Below, piece by piece: positions 34,360 through 43,341 of a stretch of DNA of 64,000 nt. A model generated the notes under the pieces. The model was not told the DNA's origin. It made no database searches and worked only from the letters and a program-made list of their open reading frames with translations. The stretch comes from Flavobacteriaceae bacterium (GTDB lineage: Bacteria; Bacteroidota; Bacteroidia; Flavobacteriales; Flavobacteriaceae). The DNA lies in the NCBI GenBank assembly GCA_947446865.1, contig CANFHX010000005.1, positions 1-64,000 of the forward strand. The letters are read 5' to 3'. The position numbers were made by a program, and so were the translations under genes. Numbering within the stretch: position 1 is the stretch's first letter; each line of letters opens with the position of its first letter.

Positions 34360-36387
34360 ATGAACAATTCCACGATACTTTTAGTACTTCTATCCGTTGT
34401 AATAGCTGGTGGTTTGTCTTATTTTCAATATTTTTTTAAAGTCAAAAGTAGGTCGAATACGACTAAACTTTTGGCTTTTTTGCGTTTTCTAACTATTTTC
34501 GGATTGTTATTGTTGTTGATAAACCCAATTGTAAGCCGAAGCACTTTTGAAACTATAAAAACGCCTTTGCCAATTGTAGTGGATAATTCGAGTTCCATTG
34601 TAGATTTGAAAGCCAATGCAATCGCGCAAGAAGTTTATGAGAAATTAAATTCCAATTCCGATTTAAAGAATAAGTTTGAGGTTCAAACGTATCGTTTTGA
34701 CTCCGAATTTCAATCGGCAGAAGCCTTTGATTTTAAAGGAACACAAACCAATTTGGATGCTGTAGCAGAGAATTTAAAAAGCATCTATAAAAATCGTTCC
34801 TTTCCAACGGTATTAATTTCCGATGGAAACCAAACTACAGGTTCGGATTATGTTTTTAGTTTTGATGCTACTAATAAAGTCTATCCTTTAGTAGTAGGGG
34901 ATACCACCACTTATTTGGATTTAAAAATCAATACGATTAACGTTAATAAATATGCCTTCCATAAGAATAAATTTCCAGTGGAAGTATTTTTGCAATACGC
35001 AGGAACTAAATCGGTAACGGCTAAATTTTCAATTACCCAAGGAAACGAAGTGCTTACAACTCAAAACATTTCCTTTTCTCCATCTAAAAAATCGGAAGTA
35101 ATTAATGTATTATTACCTGCAGATAAATCGGGGTTGCAAATTTATAATGCTAAAATTTCTTCTTCGGAAACAGAAAAAAATACCTATAATAATTCTAAGA
35201 AATTTGCTGTAGAAGTTATCGACCAAAAATCGGAAATCGCTTTAATTTCAGCAATTAACCATCCCGATTTAGGTGCTTTAAAACGCGCCATTGAAACTAA
35301 TGCACAACGTAAGGTAACGATACTTAAACCAAATCAAGTCAATAGTTTAAATAATTATAATGTTTTAATTTTGTACCAACCAACTGCCGAATTCAAGTCG
35401 GTTTTGGAAGCCAATAAAAATCTTAAAATAAATACCTTTATCCTTACAGGAAATAAAACTGATTTTGGATTCTTGAACCAACAACAAGCAGACTTTGAAT
35501 TTAAAATGTCATCCCAAAAAGAAGATTATTTAGCCAATTTCAATAGCGATTTTAATGTGTTTGCCACCGAAAATATTGGTTTTGAAAATTTCCCACCTTT
35601 AGAAAACCCTTACGGAACTATTACTGCCAAGCCTAACGTTTCGGTATTGCTAACTTCCAGTATTAGAAATGTATCTACCAACGCACCATTATTAGCATTT
35701 ACGGATGCTGCAGGAAAACGTAGTGCCTATTTATTTGGTGAAAACATCTGGAAATGGCGTGCCGAAAGTTTTGTTAGCAAAAAATCTTTTGAAGCATTTG
35801 ATGTTTTCATAGACAAAACGATTCAATTTTTGTCTTCTAACGATTCTAAGAAATCGTTAATTGTAAACCATGAACGATTTTATAATTCGGGGGATGCTTT
35901 GGAGATAACAGCGCAATATTTCAATAAGAATTACGAATTAGACGAAAAAGCACGTTTAACAATTGCTGTTACGAATACAAAAACGAAGCAAGTTAAGAAA
36001 TACGATTTATTAAAAACTACCTCTAATTTTAAAGTAAACCTTGACGGATTGGCACCTGGAAGTTATTCGTTTTCGGTAAAAGAATTGAATTCTAATGCTA
36101 GTTATTCGAGTACTTTTGAAGTAATTGATTTTGATATTGAAAAACAATTTGTAAATCCTGATGTGTCAAAACTGAAACAATTGGCATCCCAAACCAAAGG
36201 TGCCGTTTATGTTCCAAATCAAGTAGATGCACTTATAAAAGTCTTGCTGGACAATGCAGATTATAAAGCGGTACAGAAAGCCGTAGTGCAAAAAACACCA
36301 TTAATTGATTGGTATTGGTTGCTAGTTCTTATTACTATAACACTTGCTAGCGAATGGTTTATTAGGAAATATAATGGGTTGTTGTAA
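34360..36387 (+). CDS. Membrane protein with von Willebrand A-like domain
   Basis: This 675-residue protein has two N-terminal membrane helices (about 5-24 and 38-60) and one C-terminal helix ('WYWLLVLITITLASEWFI'), so most of it is periplasmic. The segment 'PIVVDNSSSIVDLKA' at about residues 73-87 has the DxSxS metal site of a VWA domain, and 'TVLISDGNQTTGSDY' continues it. Extended beta-rich regions follow. It resembles the large VWA membrane proteins of Bacteroidota related to BatA/BatB in overall plan, but no Bat operon or MoxR ATPase is nearby. Its role is unknown. It follows fabG by 45 bases and may be co-transcribed. Confidence 0.7.
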   Translation: MNNSTILLVLLSVVIAGGLSYFQYFFKVKSRSNTTKLLAFLRFLTIFGLLLLLINPIVSRSTFETIKTPLPIVVDNSSSIVDLKANAIAQEVYEKLNSNSDLKNKFEVQTYRFDSEFQSAEAFDFKGTQTNLDAVAENLKSIYKNRSFPTVLISDGNQTTGSDYVFSFDATNKVYPLVVGDTTTYLDLKINTINVNKYAFHKNKFPVEVFLQYAGTKSVTAKFSITQGNEVLTTQNISFSPSKKSEVINVLLPADKSGLQIYNAKISSSETEKNTYNNSKKFAVEVIDQKSEIALISAINHPDLGALKRAIETNAQRKVTILKPNQVNSLNNYNVLILYQPTAEFKSVLEANKNLKINTFILTGNKTDFGFLNQQQADFEFKMSSQKEDYLANFNSDFNVFATENIGFENFPPLENPYGTITAKPNVSVLLTSSIRNVSTNAPLLAFTDAAGKRSAYLFGENIWKWRAESFVSKKSFEAFDVFIDKTIQFLSSNDSKKSLIVNHERFYNSGDALEITAQYFNKNYELDEKARLTIAVTNTKTKQVKKYDLLKTTSNFKVNLDGLAPGSYSFSVKELNSNASYSSTFEVIDFDIEKQFVNPDVSKLKQLASQTKGAVYVPNQVDALIKVLLDNADYKAVQKAVVQKTPLIDWYWLLVLITITLASEWFIRKYNGLL

Positions 36388-36519
36388 ATTTTTATATATT
36401 CTAATATTTATTTTGGTTTAAACAATGAAATTATAACGAAAAGCATAAAAAGTTGGTTATGTTTTAGTGATGTTTATAAACCTGAGAACATTGACTTGTT
36501 CATTAGAATTGTGTTATGA

Positions 36520-36636
36520 AGAATCAGCTGTTCTTTGGTAAAAGCAGTTCAAGAATTAAACGCACAGAATTTGGTATTTCATACAGAAAAGAATAGACTT
36601 CAAAATCAATTTTCCGAACTTTTTGATATTGAATAA
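36520..36636 (+). pseudogene. Possible remnant of a helical C-terminus
   Basis: A short open stretch immediately after a stop codon reads 'LVKAVQELNAQN' and continues with a coiled-coil-like segment to 'FSELFDIE' and a stop. This resembles the C-terminal helix of tail-fibre/S74-type proteins, which often end 'LVKAVQE...'. No start codon or upstream part is present. It may be the decayed end of a lost gene or chance. The surrounding 36388-36673 holds no other gene. Confidence 0.25.
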
Positions 36637-36649
36637 TTGTTTATATTTG
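36622..36649 (+). promoter_or_regulatory. Candidate promoter of the secreted-protein pair
   Basis: TATATTTG at 36642-36649 is preceded by TTTG at 36622-36625. The spacing of 16 is slightly short for the Bacteroidota consensus. The start codon is 24 bases downstream. Confidence 0.45.
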
Positions 36650-36673
36650 CATCAAATTTTAAACAAATAAACA

Positions 36674-37861
36674 ATGAAATTCCCCAAATTACTACTTACC
36701 TTATTTGTATTCGCTGCAGTTTCTTCAGTAAATGCACAAAGCGTTTCTTCAGAACTTATAGAGTTTCAAATGCTAAAAGCACCTAAAACGCCTATTGATG
36801 CAGCTTCCAGACAATTAAAAGTTACTGTTACCTCTCCTTACAATCTTAAAGCAGAAGATGTGATTGCGCAATCTAAAGTTGATTTTCAAAGTGCATTAAA
36901 AAACTATGATAATGTTGTAGCAGAAAGCGTTAAAGAATTTCAAACAAAGGAAAAAGATTATGATTCTGATGTTCTTAAAGCAAAAGAAAAGTTTGCTATG
37001 GAATCAGCAGAGTTTAAAAAATTATCCATGTTGGAGCGTTTGACAATGACAGATCAAGGTAAAAACCCACATTTGGTTACTCCTACAAAACCAGTTTACT
37101 ACAAACCACAACCTCCGGTTTATAGAGATCCAAATTTAAACGATTATATCATTGTAGATAACAATGTATTGGCATCGCAAGTTACAATTGATGGTTTTAC
37201 GCGTGATGGAAATTATGTTACTGTTAGTCTTGATATTCAAAAACTGAATTTCCAGGATAACGCTGGCCAAACGTATGCTAATCAACCAACGAAACTTGTT
37301 GTAAAAGTTAATGGTGTTGAAAAAACAAATACTACATTTTTTCAAGAATTTAAGTTTATTTCTTCTTCTCCAACAAACAATATTAACAAACCATTGGAAG
37401 AAAAAAATCACCTAAATAAAGTGATGGCTTTTATCAACCAATATTTAAATGATAATTTTGGATACCAAAGCGTTAAAGGAACTGTGAAAATTCAAAGTGT
37501 AAAAAATAAAGGAAAATTTGACGATTTAGAAAAAGCAGATATTTACGTTACTACTAATTTAAGAAAGTTAAACCCGCAAAATCCACAAATCAGTGCTAGT
37601 GCAATGACCAACATGCAAAAAGGTATTGCTATTTGGAAAGAAACTTTAACTAAAGTAGTTTATAAAGACAAAAATGCCGATTTTAATGCTAAAATTGCTG
37701 AGTTTGTATATTTTAATTTGATTCGTTTAAATATTGCTTTAGGAGATAAAACTGAAGCTGAAAAATACTTAAACGAGTTTCAAGAAAATCAAATTTATAT
37801 GAAATTGTCTTACGATGATGAAAATGAATTGAAACGTTTAGAAACAGGAATTTACAAATAA
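36674..37861 (+). CDS. Secreted protein of unknown function, 395 residues
   Basis: I do not recognise this family. A signal peptide covers about residues 1-21 ('LFVFAAVSSVNAQ'). A Lys/Glu-rich helical stretch lies at about 60-125 ('VKEFQTKEKDYDSDVLKAKEKF'), followed by a proline/tyrosine segment ('TKPVYYKPQPPVYRDP'). The C-terminal half is mixed alpha/beta and ends with a helical 'EFVYFNLIRLNIALGDKTEAEKY' region that could be a TPR-like hairpin. There is no lipobox or T9SS domain, so it is probably periplasmic. A terminator separates it from the next secreted-protein gene, but the two may still be functionally linked. Confidence 0.75.
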   Translation: MKFPKLLLTLFVFAAVSSVNAQSVSSELIEFQMLKAPKTPIDAASRQLKVTVTSPYNLKAEDVIAQSKVDFQSALKNYDNVVAESVKEFQTKEKDYDSDVLKAKEKFAMESAEFKKLSMLERLTMTDQGKNPHLVTPTKPVYYKPQPPVYRDPNLNDYIIVDNNVLASQVTIDGFTRDGNYVTVSLDIQKLNFQDNAGQTYANQPTKLVVKVNGVEKTNTTFFQEFKFISSSPTNNINKPLEEKNHLNKVMAFINQYLNDNFGYQSVKGTVKIQSVKNKGKFDDLEKADIYVTTNLRKLNPQNPQISASAMTNMQKGIAIWKETLTKVVYKDKNADFNAKIAEFVYFNLIRLNIALGDKTEAEKYLNEFQENQIYMKLSYDDENELKRLETGIYK

Positions 37862-37875
37862 AAAAACAATAACCT

Positions 37876-37912
37876 TGGGCAATTTAGCGTAGCTACTTTG
37901 CCCATTTTTTTT
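37876..37912 (+). terminator. Terminator between the two secreted-protein genes
   Basis: TGGGCAA and TTGCCCA pair around a 15-base loop and are followed by eight T. The next start codon is only about 8 bases beyond, so it may attenuate rather than fully stop transcription. Confidence 0.7.
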
Positions 37913-37919
37913 AAAATAT

Positions 37920-39332
37920 ATGAAATTAAAACTATTTTTAAGTACAGCTTTGTTAGTAATAACAAGCATGATTGGCCAAAGTAAAGTGGATTGGGGTACC
38001 AAGTTTGATGTGGATACCAAATCAGAATTGGACCTGCAATTAGTTATGAAAGATAACTACAATTACTATATGGCTTCTGTGGTTAACCATGACGGAATGT
38101 TGGCTCAAAACCAAGTGATAATTAGAAAATTTGACCAAAAAAATCAATTGGTGAATACCTTCACACAAAACTTTCCGTTGGCAGATATGTTTACTTTGCA
38201 TTTCTACAAAGGAAGTTTCCAATTGGGGGATAGTAAATTTGTAGTTTTCACGCATTCGTATTCCAATAAAACTAAAAAAGCGCAGTTTGACAAAATTGTT
38301 TTTGATAAAACTACTGGAACTTTTACTACCACTACTGTTTTTGAATATCCTATTTTATCGTTATCCAAATCGGGAGACATCTATACGATGCGTTCGGAAA
38401 ATGGAAAATATATTGGAATTGTATTTCAAAAATACGGTACTAAGAAAGATCCAGAAGAAAGCGATTGTTTAGTTCTAGACGGAAGTACTTTAAACGAAGT
38501 TTGGAAGAAAACTATTTCTTTTCCAATAGAATCCAATACTAACGAAAGAGTGCTTACCAATTCTGGTAGATTTGCTTTCGTTAGAACCATTAAAGAAGTT
38601 GGTAGCAACCATGTTTTAGCCATGGTAGATGCTAACGCAATTGAAAACAAAGATTTTGGTGCGGTTATCAAACTTCAAAAACCTATTGCAATTTCCATAG
38701 GAACCCAAGATTATCTGGTTGCCTTTAATTACTCTGCAAAAGGAATCCGTAGAGGCGATTATGGTTATTTAATGTTGTACGATATCCAATTGGGTAAAAT
38801 GCTTCAAAATAATGATATGGAAGGATTTAATAGTATCAAAGATATTAACGAGGTAGTCTTTAGAAATGTTACTATTCAAAATAACGAAATTCAGTTATTT
38901 GCAGATTGTAAATACCAAGCGGGTACCATGCCAGATCCTGCGTTCCCAAATACAAGTTTTACAATTCCTTTATTTAGATTTGGTCATTCTAGCGTTATTG
39001 TTCTTGGAATGGATGGGAAATTTAAGAAAAAAATTAATTTAGGTGATGAAACTAATATCTATAATGATTCTTTCGGTTTGCTTAAAAACCGTGGTGATTA
39101 TTATATCAATTTAGGGTACCATGGTGGTTTCTTTAAATTAAACTCTCCTAACTTAGATACTAGAGAAACTAAAATATCTTTAGATTATAATTCGGAGTTT
39201 AGAGATTATCAATATGGTGAATACATCAACCAACTTTTCACTTACTTTCCAGATAGAAATGCCATGTTGTTTGCTAAACGATTTACTGATGGTAAAATGA
39301 TTTTTGTAAGTTATAATGATGTAAAACTATAA
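37920..39332 (+). CDS. Secreted protein of unknown function, 470 residues
   Basis: I do not recognise this family. A signal peptide ends near residue 20 ('LLVITSMIGQS'). The rest is rich in beta strands and aromatic residues, with repeated patterns such as 'YYMASVVNHDG', 'IYTMRSENGKYIGIVF' and 'GDYYINLGYHGGFF' that suggest a beta-propeller-like periplasmic protein. There is no lipobox, T9SS domain or catalytic motif that I can name. It begins 58 bases after the previous secreted protein and is followed by a strong terminator. Confidence 0.75.
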   Translation: MKLKLFLSTALLVITSMIGQSKVDWGTKFDVDTKSELDLQLVMKDNYNYYMASVVNHDGMLAQNQVIIRKFDQKNQLVNTFTQNFPLADMFTLHFYKGSFQLGDSKFVVFTHSYSNKTKKAQFDKIVFDKTTGTFTTTTVFEYPILSLSKSGDIYTMRSENGKYIGIVFQKYGTKKDPEESDCLVLDGSTLNEVWKKTISFPIESNTNERVLTNSGRFAFVRTIKEVGSNHVLAMVDANAIENKDFGAVIKLQKPIAISIGTQDYLVAFNYSAKGIRRGDYGYLMLYDIQLGKMLQNNDMEGFNSIKDINEVVFRNVTIQNNEIQLFADCKYQAGTMPDPAFPNTSFTIPLFRFGHSSVIVLGMDGKFKKKINLGDETNIYNDSFGLLKNRGDYYINLGYHGGFFKLNSPNLDTRETKISLDYNSEFRDYQYGEYINQLFTYFPDRNAMLFAKRFTDGKMIFVSYNDVKL

Positions 39333-39356
39333 GTTACTCACCAATATAATTGCAAC

Positions 39357-39397
39357 AAAAAAATCCGGATTACGATAAGTAAATCCGGATTTTTTTA
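39357..39397. terminator. Bidirectional terminator between convergent genes
   Basis: AAATCCGGATT and AATCCGGATTT pair around an 11-base loop, with A and T runs on both sides. It can serve the secreted-protein gene and the convergent sulfatase gene. Confidence 0.9.
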
Positions 39398-39428
39398 TGC
39401 TTACTAATTACTAAATATTTCAATAATT

Positions 39429-41522
39429 CTATTTCTGGTATTTCTTTTTCTTAAGCAAATAGGACGCAGTTTGATAATACGAAATAGTTTCATTGATTAA
39501 ATCGGTTCGTTCTTTTACCAAAGGCTTTTGATTGTAATACAATTGAAAATCCGATTCTATTCCTTCCTTAGGTTGTAAAGTCAATTGGAACTGTTTTGCC
39601 TTTTTAACCGGTGAGATAATCGTCAATACATTGTCTTTTATCAAGCCTAAATCTTGGTAGGTTGCAATTAAAGCACGCGGTTTATAATCGGGTTTAAGAA
39701 CATCTTGTCCGTAAAATTTACTAGCATAATTGAAATTCAATAAACCAAATAAAGTAGGCATTACATCAATTTGCGACATCAAATTAGTGTATCGTTTTGG
39801 CGCTACAAATCCTGGTGCATAAATCATGGCTGGAATTCTATATTTATCGGCTGGAAGTTCGGTTTTACCAGAACTAGAAGCACAATGATCGGCTAGAATT
39901 ACAAATACCGTATTTTTAAACCAAGGTTGTTTTTCTGCCATAGCAAAGAATTTTCTCAGCGCATAATCGGTATATTTTACGCCACCTTCCCGAGATTTTG
40001 CGTGCGCATCAATATCAATTTTTCCGTCAGGATAGGTAAAAGGTCGGTGGTTACTGACCGTCATCCAATGGTTAAAGAAGGGTTTGCCCGAACTTGCTTC
40101 TTGGTTCATCACCTGAATTGCTTTATTGGCCATGTCTTCATCACATACGCCCCAAATATTTGCAAAAGAAATTTCATTAGGTTGGAACGCTTTTTTATCT
40201 ACAATAGCATAGCCATTTCCAGAAAAGAAATCGCCCATATTATCAAAATATGCATCCCCACCATATAAGAATTTGGTAGCATAACCTCTTTGTTTGAAAA
40301 GACTTCCAGTGGAAAATTTATTTTTATTATCTACCCGTTTCACCACGCTTTCGCCAGCAGTAGGAGGAAAGCACAAGGTAACGGCTTCTAACCCACGAAC
40401 GGTGCGGTTTCCAACGGCATAAAGATTGGTAAATAACAAACTTTGGGTAGCCAAAGAATCTATAAAAGGAGTGATTTTTTGATCGTTTCCGTAAGCCTTT
40501 AAGAAATCGGCACTGTAACTTTCAATAGTAATTAGCACTACATTTTTATGATTTTCGGCAGCAGCACTATTTATTTGTCTTAACGGACTATCATTTTCAA
40601 TTCCTGGAATTTGTTTTTGTAGTAATGCAAAAGCCTCTTTTTCGGGAAGAGTTTTGTAGAATTTATCGTAATCCAATTCGCTATTCATAAATGCCAAATA
40701 GAATCGGTAAAGTCCATTCGACTGCAATTCATTGGCAAACACATTAGTCGAATTTTGTAATTTTGCAACAGTAGGAATTACAAATAAGGAAATTACAAAT
40801 AAGATACCGTAAAGTCCGAAATTCTTAATCTTATCCAATCCATTTGGAAGATGGTCTAAATAATTGCTTGATTTTTTTACGATAATAATGGTAGCAATTA
40901 AGGACACAAGCCCAACTCCTATAAACAAAGGAATTACGGGATAGGATTCCATAATATTCCCGATTACGGTATTGGTGTAAACCAAATAATCTACCGCAAT
41001 AAAGTTGTAACGCACACCAAATTCATTCCAAAAAAAGAATTCACTCACAGCGTTTTGTACAATAACCAAAACAAAAATAAATATAGTTATGGAATACAAG
41101 GCAAATCGGATTTTGCTTCTGTATTTAGGTAAGAATAATAATAATCCGAATAAAATGGTTTTTAAAGCAATAAAGGAAATTCCAATTTCTGGCAAAGATC
41201 CGCCATATTCCTGCAGTATCGATTTTCCAGAACTGGCATATAGTAATAGTAAAACCAAGCCACCAAAGAAGATATATCCCCAGGGTTTCTCGAACTTAGA
41301 ATTGGATAAAAATAATAAATACAACCATAGTAATACACTTGCAACTAAGAATACAAAAGCATCGGATACTAATCCTAGTACAAATATTTTTATACTATCA
41401 ACAACAGTGAAACTAGTTTGGGTAATTGGATGAAAAAGAAGTACAATTCTAGTAATAAGACTTATTAATATATAAAATAAAGCCAGATTATAAAAGGGGG
41501 ATTTTTTTTGAAATAACTGCAT
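39429..41522 (-). CDS. LTA synthase-like sulfatase/phosphoglycerol transferase
   Basis: This 697-residue inner-membrane enzyme has five N-terminal membrane helices (to about residue 260) and a C-terminal alkaline-phosphatase-superfamily domain. Family residues are visible: nucleophile region 'VVLITIESYSADFLKAYG', 'YGGDAYFDNMGDFF', 'FNHWMTVSNHRPFTYP' and the metal ligands 'VILADHCAS'. It belongs to the LtaS/MdoB sulfatase clan. Since Bacteroidota make no lipoteichoic acid, it more likely modifies periplasmic glycans or lipids with phosphoglycerol or phosphoethanolamine; this is inference. It stands alone and is divergent from the thioredoxin-ApbE cluster. Confidence 0.87.
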   Translation of the reverse strand: MQLFQKKSPFYNLALFYILISLITRIVLLFHPITQTSFTVVDSIKIFVLGLVSDAFVFLVASVLLWLYLLFLSNSKFEKPWGYIFFGGLVLLLLYASSGKSILQEYGGSLPEIGISFIALKTILFGLLLFLPKYRSKIRFALYSITIFIFVLVIVQNAVSEFFFWNEFGVRYNFIAVDYLVYTNTVIGNIMESYPVIPLFIGVGLVSLIATIIIVKKSSNYLDHLPNGLDKIKNFGLYGILFVISLFVIPTVAKLQNSTNVFANELQSNGLYRFYLAFMNSELDYDKFYKTLPEKEAFALLQKQIPGIENDSPLRQINSAAAENHKNVVLITIESYSADFLKAYGNDQKITPFIDSLATQSLLFTNLYAVGNRTVRGLEAVTLCFPPTAGESVVKRVDNKNKFSTGSLFKQRGYATKFLYGGDAYFDNMGDFFSGNGYAIVDKKAFQPNEISFANIWGVCDEDMANKAIQVMNQEASSGKPFFNHWMTVSNHRPFTYPDGKIDIDAHAKSREGGVKYTDYALRKFFAMAEKQPWFKNTVFVILADHCASSSGKTELPADKYRIPAMIYAPGFVAPKRYTNLMSQIDVMPTLFGLLNFNYASKFYGQDVLKPDYKPRALIATYQDLGLIKDNVLTIISPVKKAKQFQLTLQPKEGIESDFQLYYNQKPLVKERTDLINETISYYQTASYLLKKKKYQK

Positions 41523-41702
41523 TGTTTTTAATTTTTACAAATGTATAAAAAATAGCGCTCTATAAAAGTAGTATTCTGTAAATTAAGATTCCCTTAAAAT
41601 TATTTAATATTAACATTAATTTATACTAATAATATTCGATTATCGTTAGGTTTACAAGCAAATGAAACCTCTTTATTTTAGCATCAAAAAAGTTATAAAA
41701 AC

Positions 41703-42146
41703 ATGAAAAAACAAGTAGTAGTTACTTTCTTAATCGCACTATTTTCTGTGGTTGCTAACGCACAACAATGGAAAACCAATTTTGAAGAGGCTAAAACAGA
41801 AGCAAAAGCACAAAATAAACGAATAGTTTTGGTTTTTTCAGGTTCTGATTGGTGTGGACCGTGTATAAAATTGGATAAAAATGTTTGGCAATCGTCAGAA
41901 TTTAATAAGTATGCCAAAGATAATTATGTTTTATACCGTGCCGATTTTCCTAAGAAAAAAACCAATCAATTACCAGAAGAATCGCGAAAACAAAATTTAG
42001 CCTTGGCAGAAAAATACAATGAAGATGGAAACTATCCTTTAGTTTTGCTATTGGATAGTGATGGAAAAGTATTAGGTGTTTTAGGGTATTTAGATTTGGA
42101 AGCCTCCGAATATTTGGACCGAATAAAAGAATTAGATAAAAAATAA
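41703..42146 (+). CDS. Secreted thioredoxin-like protein
   Basis: This 147-residue thioredoxin-fold protein has a signal peptide ('VTFLIALFSVVANAQ') and active site W50-C51-G-P-C54 within 'FSGSDWCGPC'. The sequence resembles the DUF255/Thioredoxin_7-like exported thioredoxins rather than cytoplasmic TrxA. It is the first gene of a tight cluster; the next start codon follows its stop directly. In this setting it probably keeps cysteines of a neighbouring envelope protein reduced or correctly paired. The most obvious client is the CGC tail of the DUF4266 lipoprotein two genes downstream. The client assignment is inference. Confidence 0.88.
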   Translation: MKKQVVVTFLIALFSVVANAQQWKTNFEEAKTEAKAQNKRIVLVFSGSDWCGPCIKLDKNVWQSSEFNKYAKDNYVLYRADFPKKKTNQLPEESRKQNLALAEKYNEDGNYPLVLLLDSDGKVLGVLGYLDLEASEYLDRIKELDKK

Positions 42147-43136
42147 ATGAAGAAAATAGTATTTTTATTACTACTTTTAAGTGTTAGTTCGCTTTCTGCT
42201 CAAGTAATCCATAAAAGAGTTCTAAGTTTACTTGGAAGTCCGTTTGAGATTACGTTGGTAGGAAAAGACACCATCGAAGTCAATGAAAATATAGACATAG
42301 GAGTTGCTGAAGTAAGACGAATAGAAAATTTAATTTCCGATTGGATTCCAACTACCCCAATTTCCGAAATCAATAGAAATGCAGGAATAAAGCCAATTAA
42401 AGTTTCGGATGAATTGTATAATTTGGTAGATAGAGCCATAAAAATTTCAATGATTACCGATGGTGCTTTTGATATTAGTTACGCATCGTTGGATAAAATT
42501 TGGAAATTTGATGGCAGCATGAAAGAAATGCCAACAGAAGCAGCCATAAAAGAATCGGTTTCTAAAGTTGGGTATAAGAATATTATTTTAGATAAAAAAA
42601 ACAGCACTATTTTCTTAAAATTACCGGGAATGAAATTGGGTTTAGGAGGAATAGGGCAGGGTTATATTGCGGATAGGGTTGCTATTTTGTTGAAATCAAA
42701 AGGAGTAACTTCTGGAATTATTAATGTTTCTGGGGATATAAGCACTTGGGGAAAACAACCTAATGGGCAACAGTGGAAAGTTGGTATCAAAAATCCAATG
42801 AATAAAAATAAGATATTCGCAATGTTTCCGCTAGAAGATTCGGCTGTAGAAACTTCTGGTAGTTATGAGAAATATGTAATTTTCAACGGAATTCGGTATT
42901 CCCATATTATCGATACTCGAACAGGGTATCCTGCACAAGGCTTGGTGAGTGTATCGGTTTTTGCAAAAACTACCGAAGTTGCAGATGCACTTGCAACAGG
43001 AGTTTTTGTTTTAGGAAAAGAAAAAGGAATGGCCTTAGTAAATAGATTACCCGGAATTGGTTGCATTATGGTAGACGATACCGGAAAAGTAACTTCTTCT
43101 AATAATATAGATTTAAAAAATTATAAAAATGATTAA
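42147..43136 (+). CDS. apbE: FAD:protein FMN transferase, ApbE family
   Basis: This 329-residue exported ApbE protein has signal peptide 'LLLLLSVSSLSAQ'. Family motifs are 'DGAFDISYASLDKIWKF', 'LGGIGQGYIADRVA' and 'GIINVSGDISTWG', with the metal/FAD-binding 'SHIIDTRTGYPA' and 'TEVADALATGVFVLG'. ApbE proteins attach FMN from FAD to a Ser/Thr of target proteins outside the cytoplasm, usually in a D-x2-4-(S/T)GA(S/T) motif. It starts at the base after the thioredoxin stop codon and overlaps the DUF4266 gene by 8 bases. Neither Nqr/Rnf nor another standard flavoprotein target is nearby, so its target is likely encoded in this cluster or elsewhere. Confidence 0.93.
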   Translation: MKKIVFLLLLLSVSSLSAQVIHKRVLSLLGSPFEITLVGKDTIEVNENIDIGVAEVRRIENLISDWIPTTPISEINRNAGIKPIKVSDELYNLVDRAIKISMITDGAFDISYASLDKIWKFDGSMKEMPTEAAIKESVSKVGYKNIILDKKNSTIFLKLPGMKLGLGGIGQGYIADRVAILLKSKGVTSGIINVSGDISTWGKQPNGQQWKVGIKNPMNKNKIFAMFPLEDSAVETSGSYEKYVIFNGIRYSHIIDTRTGYPAQGLVSVSVFAKTTEVADALATGVFVLGKEKGMALVNRLPGIGCIMVDDTGKVTSSNNIDLKNYKND

Positions 43137-43338
43137 GTATTTTGTGTTGTTAGTATTTGCTGCTTCGATGACTTCTTGCGTAGCCGTTAAAGAGTATGAA
43201 AAAGAGTTGATTAATGATCCCGAAATGAAACTAGGAGCGAGAACTTCAGAGAAATATGAAGTTACTTTTCAAGTTTACAGAGAAGCTGCTGCTGGTGCTA
43301 ACGGAGGAAAATCAGGTGGAGGCTGTGGCTGTAATTAA
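43129..43338 (+). CDS. DUF4266 small lipoprotein with Gly-rich CGC tail
   Basis: This 69-residue lipoprotein has leader 'LLVFAASMTSC', which puts the acylated Cys at residue 17 and leaves a mature chain of only 53 residues. The middle is charged ('KEYEKELINDPEMKLGARTSEKYE'), and the C-terminus is 'GGKSGGGCGCN' with Cys66 and Cys68. I recognise it as DUF4266. A lipid-anchored peptide ending in a flexible glycine linker and a CxC pair suggests a metal ligand, a redox-active end or a site of covalent modification. It overlaps apbE by 8 bases and is followed 3 bases later by DUF3570, so the three are translationally coupled. Its function is unknown. Confidence 0.88.
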   Translation: MIKYFVLLVFAASMTSCVAVKEYEKELINDPEMKLGARTSEKYEVTFQVYREAAAGANGGKSGGGCGCN

Positions 43339-43341
43339 TTT

